Part shown: in pieces, positions 43,827 to 52,225 of the stretch
Layout of the letters: the number at the start of each line of letters is the position of its first letter
How positions within the stretch are numbered: the stretch's first letter is position 1
Assembly (NCBI RefSeq): GCF_009741275.1
Contig: NZ_WOWS01000003.1
Span: 186,001-250,000 of the forward strand
DNA length: 64,000 bases
Source of the DNA: Winogradskyella endarachnes
Lineage (GTDB): Bacteria; Bacteroidota; Bacteroidia; Flavobacteriales; Flavobacteriaceae
Direction of reading: 5' to 3'
Translations under genes and position numbers: made by a program
The notes under the pieces: model-generated
Told to the model about the DNA's origin: nothing
The model's input: only the letters and a program-made list of their open reading frames with translations
Databases searched by the model: none

Positions 43827-44423
43827 ATGAAAATAATAGTAGTAGGTGCTTCCGGTACTATGGGAACTCATCTTGTTAAGGCTTGGAAGGATAAGCACGA
43901 ACTTATTAAAGTAGGTTCTAATAGTGGAGATATCATTGCAGATATTACTTCCCCTGAAAGCATCAAATCAATGTATGAAAAAGTTGGAAGGTTTGATGCT
44001 CTAGTTTCAACCGCAGGTCCTACCTATGTAGGTCCTTGGAGTACCTTGACTGATGATACTTTTAGAAAAGGTTTAGAGGGCAAGTTGATGGGGCAAATCA
44101 ATTTAGTGCTGATAGGTAAGGATTACGTAAAGCCCAAAAGCTCTTTTACTTTGATTGCTGGAGGACTTACTTATGAGCCGCAACAGAACTTTGCAAATGC
44201 CTCTGTTGCTAATGGAGGTATTGAAGCTTTTGTTAGGGCTGCCGCAATAGAATTTGAAAAGGACGTCCGTATCAATGCTGTAAGCCCTACAGTCATCGAA
44301 AACTCTCCACAATATTTTAAGTATTTCCCAGGTGAAATTCCTGTAACGATGAAGCAATTGGAATATGGTTTTGATAAATGTGTGTTCGGGGCAAATACAG
44401 GACAGGTCGTTAAACTCTATTAA
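43827..44423 (+). CDS. Short-chain dehydrogenase/reductase family protein
   Basis: 198 residues with the cofactor motif VVGASGTMGTHLVKAW and a Rossmann-like body (DALVSTAGPTYVGPW). The usual SDR Tyr-x3-Lys is not obvious: at that place the text is NFANASVANGGIEAFVRAAA, with Asn and Val, so activity may be altered. It follows the flavoprotein by 12 bp and precedes the methyltransferase by 12 bp, a small operon. Confidence 0.75.
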   Translation: MKIIVVGASGTMGTHLVKAWKDKHELIKVGSNSGDIIADITSPESIKSMYEKVGRFDALVSTAGPTYVGPWSTLTDDTFRKGLEGKLMGQINLVLIGKDYVKPKSSFTLIAGGLTYEPQQNFANASVANGGIEAFVRAAAIEFEKDVRINAVSPTVIENSPQYFKYFPGEIPVTMKQLEYGFDKCVFGANTGQVVKLY

Positions 44424-44435
44424 TAGTTAAGAATT

Positions 44436-45074
44436 ATGGAAACACAAAAAGATAAAGAATACAAAGAATTTTGGGACAAACGATATTCGGAAAAGGTTTA
44501 TTCCTATGGAAAACAACCAAACAATTTTTTCCAAAAATGGATAACAAAATTTAATCCAGGTAAAATCTTTTTACCTGCTGATGGAGAGGGGCGAAACGGG
44601 GTTTATGCTGCAACATTGGGATGGGAGGTTATTTCCAATGATTTAAGTATAGAGGCACAGAAAAAAGGGTTACAATTAGCCGATGAGAACAATGTCAGGA
44701 TAGACTATATTATTGGTGATGTTGAGGAATTGGATTTACCTGAATCTTCTTTTGATGCCATAGCATTGATTTTTGCACATTTTTCATCTGATAAGATTCA
44801 ATCTATACATCAAAAATTAACGACTTTGCTCAAACTAGATGGAATTGTCATCTTTGAAGCTTACAGCAAAAAACATTTTGATTACCGAGCTAAAAATCCC
44901 AAAGTTGGTGGTCCTAGAGATATGAATATGCTTTTTTCGGAAGATAACCTGCATCGAGATTTTCCGAATTATGATATTCTTTTGTTAGAAGAGGTAAAAA
45001 CATTTCTTGATGAAGGTAAATATCATCAAGGTGAGGGCAGTGTTATGAGATTTATCGGGAAGAAAAACAGTTAA
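44436..45074 (+). CDS. Class I SAM-dependent methyltransferase (TehB-like)
   Basis: 212 residues. The start FWDKRYSEKVYSYGKQPNNFF is like TehB/thiopurine-type methyltransferases; the SAM motif is degenerate (FLPADGEGRNGVYAATLGW) and DVEELDLPESSFDAIALIF is motif IV. Such enzymes detoxify tellurite or small electrophiles. The substrate here is unknown, but the AraC-redox-methyltransferase set looks like a detoxification cargo. Confidence 0.8.
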   Translation: METQKDKEYKEFWDKRYSEKVYSYGKQPNNFFQKWITKFNPGKIFLPADGEGRNGVYAATLGWEVISNDLSIEAQKKGLQLADENNVRIDYIIGDVEELDLPESSFDAIALIFAHFSSDKIQSIHQKLTTLLKLDGIVIFEAYSKKHFDYRAKNPKVGGPRDMNMLFSEDNLHRDFPNYDILLLEEVKTFLDEGKYHQGEGSVMRFIGKKNS

Positions 45075-45189
45075 CCCAAGTATTATTTGATTTCGTTCCG
45101 TCTAATTTGACACTAAATATGAATCATTTTATAAATATCCTTCCATGATAGAATAAGATATCGAGCAGTACTTAAAGTGTTTGTGGTTT

Positions 45190-46038
45190 ATGAAAGATAG
45201 AATAGATAAAATACTTCTAAGTTATAAGTCTGAGATATCTGAAATTGGTCAAGACGTACCATTTTCTTATGCGAAGATTGAGACTGGAATCCATATCTCA
45301 AGAAAATATCTTCAAGAACTTCGTTTAGTATTAAGAAAAGGGAAATTCGGTAGTCCTAAAACTGAAATTAAGTTTTTTAAAAATCAAAAACCTTTTATTT
45401 ATGGTCGCCTAAAGTTTTATTCAAAGCTCTATAAATACCATACCCATAAACCTCTCGGAACTAAAAAATCACAACGGATATTTATTGACAGTAAGATTGA
45501 AAAGCTACAAGATTACTATCAAAGGAATATTGATTTTGTGCAATATTACAGAGAAAATAGTACTCTTTTAGACGAATATTATTTTTTAAGAGGTAAAGAC
45601 AATCCTGCATTGTTTTCAGACACGTCCCATTTTTACACAGACTCTGAATTTTCTACAAGTCACGATAACGCTGTTGCAAAAATAATTGCTTATGATTTGC
45701 TTTTGGTTTATTACGTTGAAGAGCTCAAAAATCTTAAAAAAAGTAGTGCTTCAGGGGAAGGTTTAAGAAAATATCTAAAGACAAATAACTTAAATTGGAC
45801 AGCAAACAAAATTGATTTGGTAGAGCTAATTTATGCGTTGCATAGTAGTAGTACAATTAATAATGGTGCAATAGAAATAAGAGAGATAGCTCTTGCCTGT
45901 GAAAAGATTTTCAATATTGAATTAGGAAACTATTACCACACTTTTATAGAAATTAGAGCAAGAAAATCAAGCCCCACAAAATTCATCGATAAACTCAAGG
46001 AAGCTTTACAAAAGCGTATATTAGATTTAGATATCTAA
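45190..46038 (+). CDS. rteC: RteC-family regulator of element excision
   Basis: 282 residues matching the RteC domain known from CTnDOT-type elements (GRLKFYSKLYKYHTHKPLG; DNPALFSDTSHFYTDSEFSTSHD in parts; LVELIYALHSSSTINNG in the C-terminal half, which also is the signature for its winged-helix-like fold). In CTnDOT RteC activates the excision operon. The ATG at 45190 is preferred over a TTG at 45181. It marks this stretch as the regulatory module of the element. Confidence 0.85.
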   Translation: MKDRIDKILLSYKSEISEIGQDVPFSYAKIETGIHISRKYLQELRLVLRKGKFGSPKTEIKFFKNQKPFIYGRLKFYSKLYKYHTHKPLGTKKSQRIFIDSKIEKLQDYYQRNIDFVQYYRENSTLLDEYYFLRGKDNPALFSDTSHFYTDSEFSTSHDNAVAKIIAYDLLLVYYVEELKNLKKSSASGEGLRKYLKTNNLNWTANKIDLVELIYALHSSSTINNGAIEIREIALACEKIFNIELGNYYHTFIEIRARKSSPTKFIDKLKEALQKRILDLDI

Positions 46039-46235
46039 AATACCATAGTTGCCCCCAAGGTGGGGATTTATATTTTGCGGCTTTTTTAATAAAATTTATC
46101 ACTTTTTGTAGAATGTAAAAAACATTAAGTATTTCAAATCAAACTAATTTAACTCATTGAATATTAGTGGTTAAAATCACCCAACTTGGTTGCAACTATT
46201 GAATAAAACTCAATAAACATAACCAGATTTGCAGA

Positions 46236-46295
46236 ACGAAAGTCAAATCAGGTCAGAGGCTATCAATTAAAATTTTTTGAATCTAGATAGCCTCT
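46236..46295. promoter_or_regulatory. Inverted repeat and int-like motif before the excisionase-like gene
   Basis: AGAGGCTATC (46255-46264) and GATAGCCTCT (46286-46295) form a perfect 10-bp inverted repeat with a 21-nt loop and a T-rich tail, ending 20 bp before the HTH start. Just before it, ACGAAAGTCAAATCA (46236-46250) is the exact complement of 25604-25618 upstream of the integrase. The set looks like an attenuator or operator of the excision module; a chance 15-mer match cannot be excluded. Confidence 0.45.
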
Positions 46296-46315
46296 TTCTT
46301 TAAAATCGTTCTATT

Positions 46316-46600
46316 ATGCCCACAAGTATTATTACTACGGATGACCTTCGAGAATTCAAAATCGAATTGCTCGACGACATTAAAAATCTTTTATCTAAAC
46401 AAGCTACTGGCAAAATCAAGAAATATCTTAAATCTTCAGAAGTGATGGATATGCTTCAAATAAGTCCAGGAACATTACAGAATCTTCGCATCAATGGCAC
46501 ATTACCTTATACCAAAGTAGGCGGTCTTATTTTTTATGATGTAGATGAAATCCAAACGGTAATGGAAGCTAATCGTGTACACCATAAATTCGAATCTTAG
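46316..46600 (+). CDS. Excisionase-like helix-turn-helix protein
   Basis: A 94-residue protein with a helical N-terminus and a winged HTH of the HTH_17/MerR type (KYLKSSEVMDMLQISPGTLQNLRINGTLPYTKVGG, in parts, then IFYDVDEIQTVME). Such proteins act as recombination directionality factors (Xis-like) or small regulators in Bacteroidetes elements. It is followed by the replication pair with a 3-bp gap. Confidence 0.85.
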   Translation: MPTSIITTDDLREFKIELLDDIKNLLSKQATGKIKKYLKSSEVMDMLQISPGTLQNLRINGTLPYTKVGGLIFYDVDEIQTVMEANRVHHKFES

Positions 46601-46603
46601 CTT

Positions 46604-47323
46604 ATGAACTACATAAAGCTCCTTAATGCGGCTTTTGAGAAGTTCTATTTTGATGACCGCCTAAATCCTACCCATATCAGTTTGTATATGGCACTGTTTC
46701 AAGAATGGAACAGTAGTCGTTTTTCAGATGAAATGTTCGTGAATAGAAGAGACCTAATGCGAGCCGCCAAAATTGGTTCAAAATCTACTTATCACAGATG
46801 TATTGTTGAGTTAAATGACTGGCAGTACCTATCTTATTTTCCATCCAATAATCCTTACAAAGGCAGTAAAATCAAGATGTCCATTATCGTAACAAGTGAT
46901 GAACCACTAACGAGACAGTACAATCCCACATTAGAACAACTTGCTGAACAGTACTATCCCAGAGGTGTACCTCTTGAGGGACACCACCATCCCACAAATG
47001 AACAAGCATTGGTATCTACTACAAACAATATCAAACAAGAAAACAGTATAAAACAGCCAAAGGGCAGGCAGGCCGTTATTGATTTTTTTATTGAAAAGAA
47101 TTTTGATTTAGGTGAAGCTGAAAAATTTTACAGCCACTATAATGAACGAGATTGGCGTACTGGCAATGGTGAGTCTATTAGAGATTGGCGCTCAGTGGCC
47201 ATCAACTGGATGGACCGCACCGAATTTTTTGAAGCTGAAAACAGGCCAAACAAAAAACAACCGTCCCAAATCAAGGACAACTTGAGAACCACTAAAAACA
47301 AAGACTATGGACAACCCCTCTAA
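46604..47323 (+). CDS. Replication-module protein, winged-helix / DnaD-like
   Basis: 239 residues. The N-terminal part (YFDDRLNPTHISLYMALF; RDLMRAAKIGSKSTYHR) is a winged-helix type domain, and the C-terminal part (FYSHYNERDWRTGNGESIRDW) resembles the DnaD-like region of phage-type primosome proteins. Its 3' end overlaps the ATPase gene by 17 bp. I infer an origin-binding or helicase-loading role for element replication; the exact family is not certain. Confidence 0.6.
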   Translation: MNYIKLLNAAFEKFYFDDRLNPTHISLYMALFQEWNSSRFSDEMFVNRRDLMRAAKIGSKSTYHRCIVELNDWQYLSYFPSNNPYKGSKIKMSIIVTSDEPLTRQYNPTLEQLAEQYYPRGVPLEGHHHPTNEQALVSTTNNIKQENSIKQPKGRQAVIDFFIEKNFDLGEAEKFYSHYNERDWRTGNGESIRDWRSVAINWMDRTEFFEAENRPNKKQPSQIKDNLRTTKNKDYGQPL

Positions 47324-47969
47324 AATTACCGAAGGTGGTGTGGAATATTCGTTGGGAACATTTGATGGTAAAAGTGTTATTTATGATTTTCCAAAAATTC
47401 TGATTTACCTGAATGCCAAAGGAAAACTATTATTTGGCAAAAATTTCAAAATTTATGATGAAGACAAGGATATTCTACTGAAGCTCTGTTCTTATTTTAT
47501 TAGGGATAAAGACAACTGTGCCACCTACGGAATTGACATTGAAAAAGGAATTTTACTTTCCGGACCAGTAGGTTGTGGAAAGACTAGTTTGATGAAACTT
47601 TTACGTCACATCGTCCCATTGCAACGACCTTACGAAATGATTCCCTGCCGGAATGTAACTTTTGGTTTTAACCATCTTGGTTTTAAAACTGTTGAGGAAT
47701 ATGGAAACACCAAATTCTATTGTTTTGATGATTTGGGTATTGAACCGGCTGGACGGTTTTATGGTAAAGACTTGAATGTAATGGGCGAAGTACTCTTATC
47801 CAGATATGAACTTTATCTCGATACCAAACACAAAATCAAAACTCACGCAACCACCAACTTAAATGCTGAAGAATTGGAAGAACGCTATGGCAATCGAGTT
47901 CGTAGCAGAATGCGAGAACTGTTTAATTTGATTGCCTTTGATAAAGGTGCTGGGGATAAGAGGAAGTGA
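47307..47969 (+). CDS. DnaC/IstB-like P-loop ATPase
   Basis: 220 residues with Walker A GPVGCGKTS (residues 86-94), Walker B-like FYCFDDLG and arginine-rich late part NRVRSRMRELFNLIAFD with a likely Arg finger. It is of the helicase-loader kind. Together with the overlapping winged-helix protein it forms a replication initiation pair, which is a usual part of integrative elements that replicate during transfer. Confidence 0.82.
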   Translation: MDNPSKITEGGVEYSLGTFDGKSVIYDFPKILIYLNAKGKLLFGKNFKIYDEDKDILLKLCSYFIRDKDNCATYGIDIEKGILLSGPVGCGKTSLMKLLRHIVPLQRPYEMIPCRNVTFGFNHLGFKTVEEYGNTKFYCFDDLGIEPAGRFYGKDLNVMGEVLLSRYELYLDTKHKIKTHATTNLNAEELEERYGNRVRSRMRELFNLIAFDKGAGDKRK

Positions 47970-48011
47970 TATGGAAGTTAAACTAAAGGATTAATTACAA
48001 CCAAAATTAAA

Positions 48012-49790
48012 TTAGAAGAAGCGTTTAAATAGTGTTTCCTTTTCTGTATCTGAAAATTCAGCAATTATATAATCAGAAATATTAAACTCTAATTTACCAT
48101 ACCTGTCACTTAGCTCTTCGGTAAAATCAATTTCATCTTCATTAAAAGTCAGGATGTATTGAAAATTTTGCAGTTCGTTTGCCTTGTGATACATATAGTT
48201 CAATACGTTGAATATCGTTCTTTTAGAGATAGCGTGAAAAACTCCATCATGAATTAAAAAATCAGGCAAATTTCTTTGGTCCAATCTACTATTAAGAAAA
48301 GCCATTAAATCATAAGAAACTATTTTTAGACGTTCTTGCCCCAAAGCATCAGCCTTAGGAATTTGTATATTTATTGAAAAAGGAAGTTGATTTCTTTTGG
48401 ATGTAGGGTTAATGGTAACGTCAAAATATGAGTTATCAAACTCTTCATCTAGATAAATTGCATTTTCTAATACATCCTGGAACAAAAGTCTTAATTCATT
48501 TAACTTTTTATCAACCTGATTGACATCATTTACTATATCACGTTTCAATTCGGAAATTATAATATCAGTATCCGCCATTATAGTCTCAATTTCGTCAATT
48601 TCTTTGATTATGGCTGTATTTCTTGTTAATAGCGTTTTTTCTTCAATCAATTTTTCATAAGTAGTTTCAATTCTATCTAAAGCTCCTTTTTCTTTAAGTA
48701 ATGTAAATAATTGACTACGCTTTTTTTCGAGGATTTCAAGGTCGTTAAGTGCTGTATCAATAATTTTCGTTAGTTTCTTTTCTTCATCTAAAAGATACTT
48801 GTTTCTATTAGCTAAAAGTTGCTCCTTAAACGCTATTACTTCATCTAAGCTCTTTTTTACAAAGTTTCCGAATGTTGATAACGTTTCATTATAAAGTTTT
48901 TGTATCTTATCAATGTCGATATTTGAGACATCAGAATAAGAAGACTTTAGTTTGTCTAACTTCCTATTCGCTGTATGATATAAGGTGGATTTTTCATTAA
49001 TCCTACCAATTACATCAGTTAGTTCTTCCTCAATATTTTTATGATTTTCTAGAAAATTATAATCTTTGAGACTTTTTTCAATTACTGATATCTGCTTCTC
49101 TATCTTTAATATTTCTGTGCGAAACTCTCTTACTTCTTTCCCAGTATCTGCTTTTATTTTATTTGTAAGTCCCTTTACCGTTTTATTTTTTTCTTCATAG
49201 TCTTTTGATACATCATTAAAATTTACTAGATTTTTGGTAGGCAGATTAAGTAAGTAAAAATTGTATAATGCCTTATCTCTAACATTGGCATTGTAAGATA
49301 CAAAATTTAGTGGGTCTATTCTTTGCTGGTTTTGTAAATCATCTTTTACAAAAAACTCCATCAAAGTACCATATCTTTTCCCCTCAAAAAATACTTCATT
49401 GTTTTCAGTTGGAAAGAATATGCTTTCGAGTATTCTAGGCATTTCTGACTTTTCGTATTCTTCGAACTTATCTGGGCGATTACCCAAAAAAACCGTTTTA
49501 AGGTCAGAGAAGTATCTCTTTAAAAAATACTTCTTATTATTAATTTCAAATTCCAATGTCAAACTATGTTCCTCTTCTCTTAAAAAATCATATTTCTTTT
49601 TAGAAAATCTTTTTTCAGCCTTTCCACTTAAAAGAGTAAAATCAATTAGACGCACCAATGATGATTTTCCTATACCGTTTACACCTCTTGCTTCCTTATC
49701 CTCAGAGTATTTACCCAAAATGATATTTATTCCATTATGAAACGGAATAACGTCTATTAAATTAGTTTCTGAGTATAGTCTGATTAGCAT
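48012..49790 (-). CDS. DUF2326 SMC/Rad50-like ABC ATPase (ABC-3C ATPase component)
   Basis: A 592-residue ABC ATPase with the architecture of Rad50-like proteins. Walker A is GVNGIGKSS (residues 36-44) behind an N-terminal strand set, then heptad-rich coiled-coil arms (about 205-440), and the second ATPase half with LPDFLIHDGVFHAISKR (Walker B-like) near 515, the DUF2326 region. In known ABC three-component systems this ATPase regulates an effector through a small middle component. It shares one base with the middle-component gene and is the last gene of the operon. Confidence 0.85.
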   Translation of the reverse strand: MLIRLYSETNLIDVIPFHNGINIILGKYSEDKEARGVNGIGKSSLVRLIDFTLLSGKAEKRFSKKKYDFLREEEHSLTLEFEINNKKYFLKRYFSDLKTVFLGNRPDKFEEYEKSEMPRILESIFFPTENNEVFFEGKRYGTLMEFFVKDDLQNQQRIDPLNFVSYNANVRDKALYNFYLLNLPTKNLVNFNDVSKDYEEKNKTVKGLTNKIKADTGKEVREFRTEILKIEKQISVIEKSLKDYNFLENHKNIEEELTDVIGRINEKSTLYHTANRKLDKLKSSYSDVSNIDIDKIQKLYNETLSTFGNFVKKSLDEVIAFKEQLLANRNKYLLDEEKKLTKIIDTALNDLEILEKKRSQLFTLLKEKGALDRIETTYEKLIEEKTLLTRNTAIIKEIDEIETIMADTDIIISELKRDIVNDVNQVDKKLNELRLLFQDVLENAIYLDEEFDNSYFDVTINPTSKRNQLPFSINIQIPKADALGQERLKIVSYDLMAFLNSRLDQRNLPDFLIHDGVFHAISKRTIFNVLNYMYHKANELQNFQYILTFNEDEIDFTEELSDRYGKLEFNISDYIIAEFSDTEKETLFKRFF

Positions 49791-50068
49791 TATTGAAATA
49801 AATTTAATTGCTCTTTACTGGTATCATTCTTAATCAACTTTATCTTGTATTCTTTCTTTTCGATACTTCCAACAGTATGTAAAAAGGTAACGGCATATAA
49901 AAAGAGGTCTGGTGTTCTATTTTTATCTACTTTCAAAAACTTATTCATAACATCATCAACCAAAACATACTTCTCATTAAAAGGGCTTTTGCTCATAATC
50001 CCTATAATTTCGGCTCCTAAAACCATTAAGTTGGTCCTCAAATTACTTTCTGGATGCGGTAAAATCAT
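49790..50068 (-). CDS. ABC-3C middle component (MC6-like)
   Basis: 92 residues starting MILPHPESNLRTNLMVLGAE, matching the short middle components of ABC-three-component systems that start with ML(I)LP and continue with a winged-helix-like fold. Overlaps the effector gene by 4 bp and the ATPase gene by 1 bp. The adaptor role (coupling the ATPase to the effector) is known for the family by inference from sequence context. I recall subgroup MC6 but cannot check it. Confidence 0.72.
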   Translation of the reverse strand: MILPHPESNLRTNLMVLGAEIIGIMSKSPFNEKYVLVDDVMNKFLKVDKNRTPDLFLYAVTFLHTVGSIEKKEYKIKLIKNDTSKEQLNLFQ

Positions 50069-50958
50069 TCTTTATTTGTTTTCCTTCCTATTAAACATTG
50101 TTCGAACATATAGAGTAAAATTGTTCTAACATTTAATCTATAGCCGTCATCATCGAGATTACTATACTGTTTTGTGTATCCCTCTGTCAAACTATTTAAT
50201 CTAGCTTTAAAATCGCCGCCAAGCTTATTGTAATCTTCAATTATCCTGCGCTTTATTAAATCTTTTTCATTATCCTCATACCCTGATAATATGTTAGAAA
50301 TCGTTATGAAGTCTTTCATAACTAATATCATTTCGGAATTTACTCCGTCCCAATCTTCCTCATTAAAATTTAACTCAATTTTTTCTTTTGGTGGGGTTAA
50401 ATCTGATTTATCGAATTGAATAGTGTCATCTCTATTTGAATCATCCAACAAATCTTGAATGATATCCAAGATATAATCTTGTCTGAAATATTCACCAATA
50501 CCCAAAAAGGTAGCTAATTTTCGTCTTTGATTATTTGTAAAATCGTTTTCTATTATGTATAGAATTTGCTTTATTCCCTTAATAAAGGTATTCCCCTCAA
50601 GTTCCTCAATTAGACTTAATTGGTCTGGTGATACTTCATGATTTACAAGCATTTCCCAATTACAAAATTGCTCCTTCCAGTTATTTACATATTTAGGAAA
50701 ATCTCCTTCTTTCTTATCGCTACCTAAAACTTTAAAAGTAAAATCGGACTTATTATATTTTTTGGGGGCATAACAAGCCAATATCTTTTTTTCAGTCAAG
50801 ATTGTCCCATCATTTCCTTTATCCCGTGTACCGCGAATAGGAGTATAATTTTCTGCACCATATTTTAATAAGAACAATTCGTCAATAAACTCCTCAAAAT
50901 TTGAGCCTTGTTTCGCTTCAATTTGAACTTTAAAAGCATTTTTGAGTAACTGTTCCAT
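50065..50958 (-). CDS. ABC-3C effector with restriction-endonuclease-like N-terminus
   Basis: 297 residues. The first 70 have a restriction-like core: acidic helix NFEEFIDELFLLKYG (Glu 22/23), then RGTRDKGNDGTILTEKK (Asp 50) and ACYAPKK (Lys 66/67), the pattern of Mrr/REase-type nucleases in ABC-3C effectors. The usual ExK or QxK is not plain (Ala-Pro-Lys here), so catalysis should be tested. The rest is helical and probably contacts the middle component. It starts 1 bp after the HTH stop. Confidence 0.72.
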   Translation of the reverse strand: MEQLLKNAFKVQIEAKQGSNFEEFIDELFLLKYGAENYTPIRGTRDKGNDGTILTEKKILACYAPKKYNKSDFTFKVLGSDKKEGDFPKYVNNWKEQFCNWEMLVNHEVSPDQLSLIEELEGNTFIKGIKQILYIIENDFTNNQRRKLATFLGIGEYFRQDYILDIIQDLLDDSNRDDTIQFDKSDLTPPKEKIELNFNEEDWDGVNSEMILVMKDFITISNILSGYEDNEKDLIKRRIIEDYNKLGGDFKARLNSLTEGYTKQYSNLDDDGYRLNVRTILLYMFEQCLIGRKTNKE

Positions 50959-50959
50959 T

Positions 50960-51175
50960 CTATAAATCTAAATCAATATTTAATTCCCCTTCTAAGCCTT
51001 TTTCCACTATTTCTCTTAAGGTTTGAAGATTTATTTTGTTTCCTTGTTCCGTTTCAATCCTTGTAATATAAGCACGTTTTTTGCCTACCTTTTGAGCTAA
51101 CTGTTCCTGAGTTAGATTTTTCTGCTCCCTTGCTTCTTTTAGCATTTCTCCAATGTTTTTACTAGATATTTTCAT
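50960..51175 (-). CDS. XRE-family helix-turn-helix regulator
   Basis: A 71-residue Cro/C1-type protein (NIGEMLKEAREQKNLTQEQL; VGKKRAYITRIETEQG). The ATG at 51175 is preferred over a TTG at 51235, which would add 20 residues of unlikely composition and include the promoter. It is the first gene of the operon and likely controls it, acting on the inverted repeat at 51220-51231. Confidence 0.87.
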   Translation of the reverse strand: MKISSKNIGEMLKEAREQKNLTQEQLAQKVGKKRAYITRIETEQGNKINLQTLREIVEKGLEGELNIDLDL

Positions 51176-51212
51176 ATTGAAACAATTAAAATTTTGAAAA
51201 AAAACAGCTTGA

Positions 51213-51231
51213 CAAATGTAACTTAAAAGTT
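51213..51231 (-). promoter_or_regulatory. Candidate promoter and operator of the ABC-3C operon
   Basis: Minus-strand TACATTTG (51213-51220) matches the -7 box. Immediately before it lies AACTT-AA-AAGTT (51220-51231), a perfect inverted repeat of the size bound by XRE dimers, in the spacer region. Binding would block the polymerase, consistent with autorepression. No clear -33 TTG is seen. Confidence 0.42.
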
Positions 51232-51394
51232 TCAATTGTTAAATTTTTTTCGGCATAGTATCCTAGGTAATTTATTTGAAAAGACGACTGCTTTTCTATA
51301 ACTCTTTCTGAAAAACCTTAACTAGTTGTTTAAAAACAGTAAGAACTATCAATTTTATTATCCGAATTATTTCCTTATAAAAATTACTCAAAAT

Positions 51395-52036
51395 CTATAG
51401 TTTAAAAAAATTAGCAATATTCAATAAAATAGCGAAAGAAATGGTGCTGATATTCTTTAGTTTTAATACGTAGTTAGCTTCATCCCCATTACTCAAAAAC
51501 CCCAATTCCAGAAGTACAGCTGCACAATTATCTACAGTTTCTCTCAACACCTGAAAGTCCTCAAACTTCACACCACGACTCTCAAAACCCAATTCTTTTT
51601 TAAACGCTGCTTGAAACTGAAAAGCCAACCAAGTAGATTCATCTAGATACTTAGATTGTTTCTCTGACACATATACTTCAATACCTCTAGCATTGGGATT
51701 ATCTGAATGATTACAATGCAAAGACAAAAACAAATCGGCATTCAGTGCCTTGGCCAGCTTCGTTCTGTCAGATAACGAAATGAGTGTATCGGTGTATCTG
51801 GTTAAGTAAATGTCCAAAGGCTTGTTCGATTCGTTATTTAGCTTCAAAATGGCATTTGCAATATTGAATACAACATCCTTTTCTTGGATGCCATTTACGC
51901 CTATCGCACCAGCATCTTTTCCACCGTGGCCAACATCAATTACGATTCGTTTTTGGGTACTCGTTTCTTGTCCAAAAATGATGCACATTTTTAGAAGCAA
52001 AAAGACAAAACTGACGTTTTTAAGCACGTTTTTCAT
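51395..52036 (-). CDS. N-acetylmuramoyl-L-alanine amidase
   Basis: A secreted Zn amidase (Amidase_3). The ATG at 52036 gives 213 residues with a signal peptide (NVSFVFLLLKMCIIFGQ). Zn ligands and catalytic Glu are seen in IVIDVGHGGKDAGA (His), QEKDVVFNIA (Glu), LFLSLHCNHSDN (His) and AAVLLELGFLSNGDE (Glu). Such amidases are standard companions of Bacteroidetes conjugation modules, where they open peptidoglycan for the transfer channel. It points away from the tra operon across a 190-bp gap that should hold both promoters. Confidence 0.87.
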   Translation of the reverse strand: MKNVLKNVSFVFLLLKMCIIFGQETSTQKRIVIDVGHGGKDAGAIGVNGIQEKDVVFNIANAILKLNNESNKPLDIYLTRYTDTLISLSDRTKLAKALNADLFLSLHCNHSDNPNARGIEVYVSEKQSKYLDESTWLAFQFQAAFKKELGFESRGVKFEDFQVLRETVDNCAAVLLELGFLSNGDEANYVLKLKNISTISFAILLNIANFFKL

Positions 52037-52225
52037 TTTCAATTTTCGTGTTATCAACAACTTTCCTTCAAAAATTCATAGAATTTGATGCCAAATAATA
52101 ACAATTAAATTCAATTGATTTCAAATAATATTTTATTCATAAATATTTGATTTTCAGTTATTTAAGTACAAATATATGTAAATTTCAGAAAGGGAAAATG
52201 AACAAAAAATCTAAACAGTTTTATT

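Noticed and set aside
46049-46065. Terminator after rteC (CCCC/GGGG hairpin)
   Set aside because: Only a four-pair stem with a weak T tail; not convincing enough to list as a feature.
50960-51175. Toxin-antitoxin antitoxin
   Set aside because: The HTH protein is followed by the nuclease, middle component and ATPase genes; the set fits an ABC-3C operon with regulator better than a two-gene toxin system.
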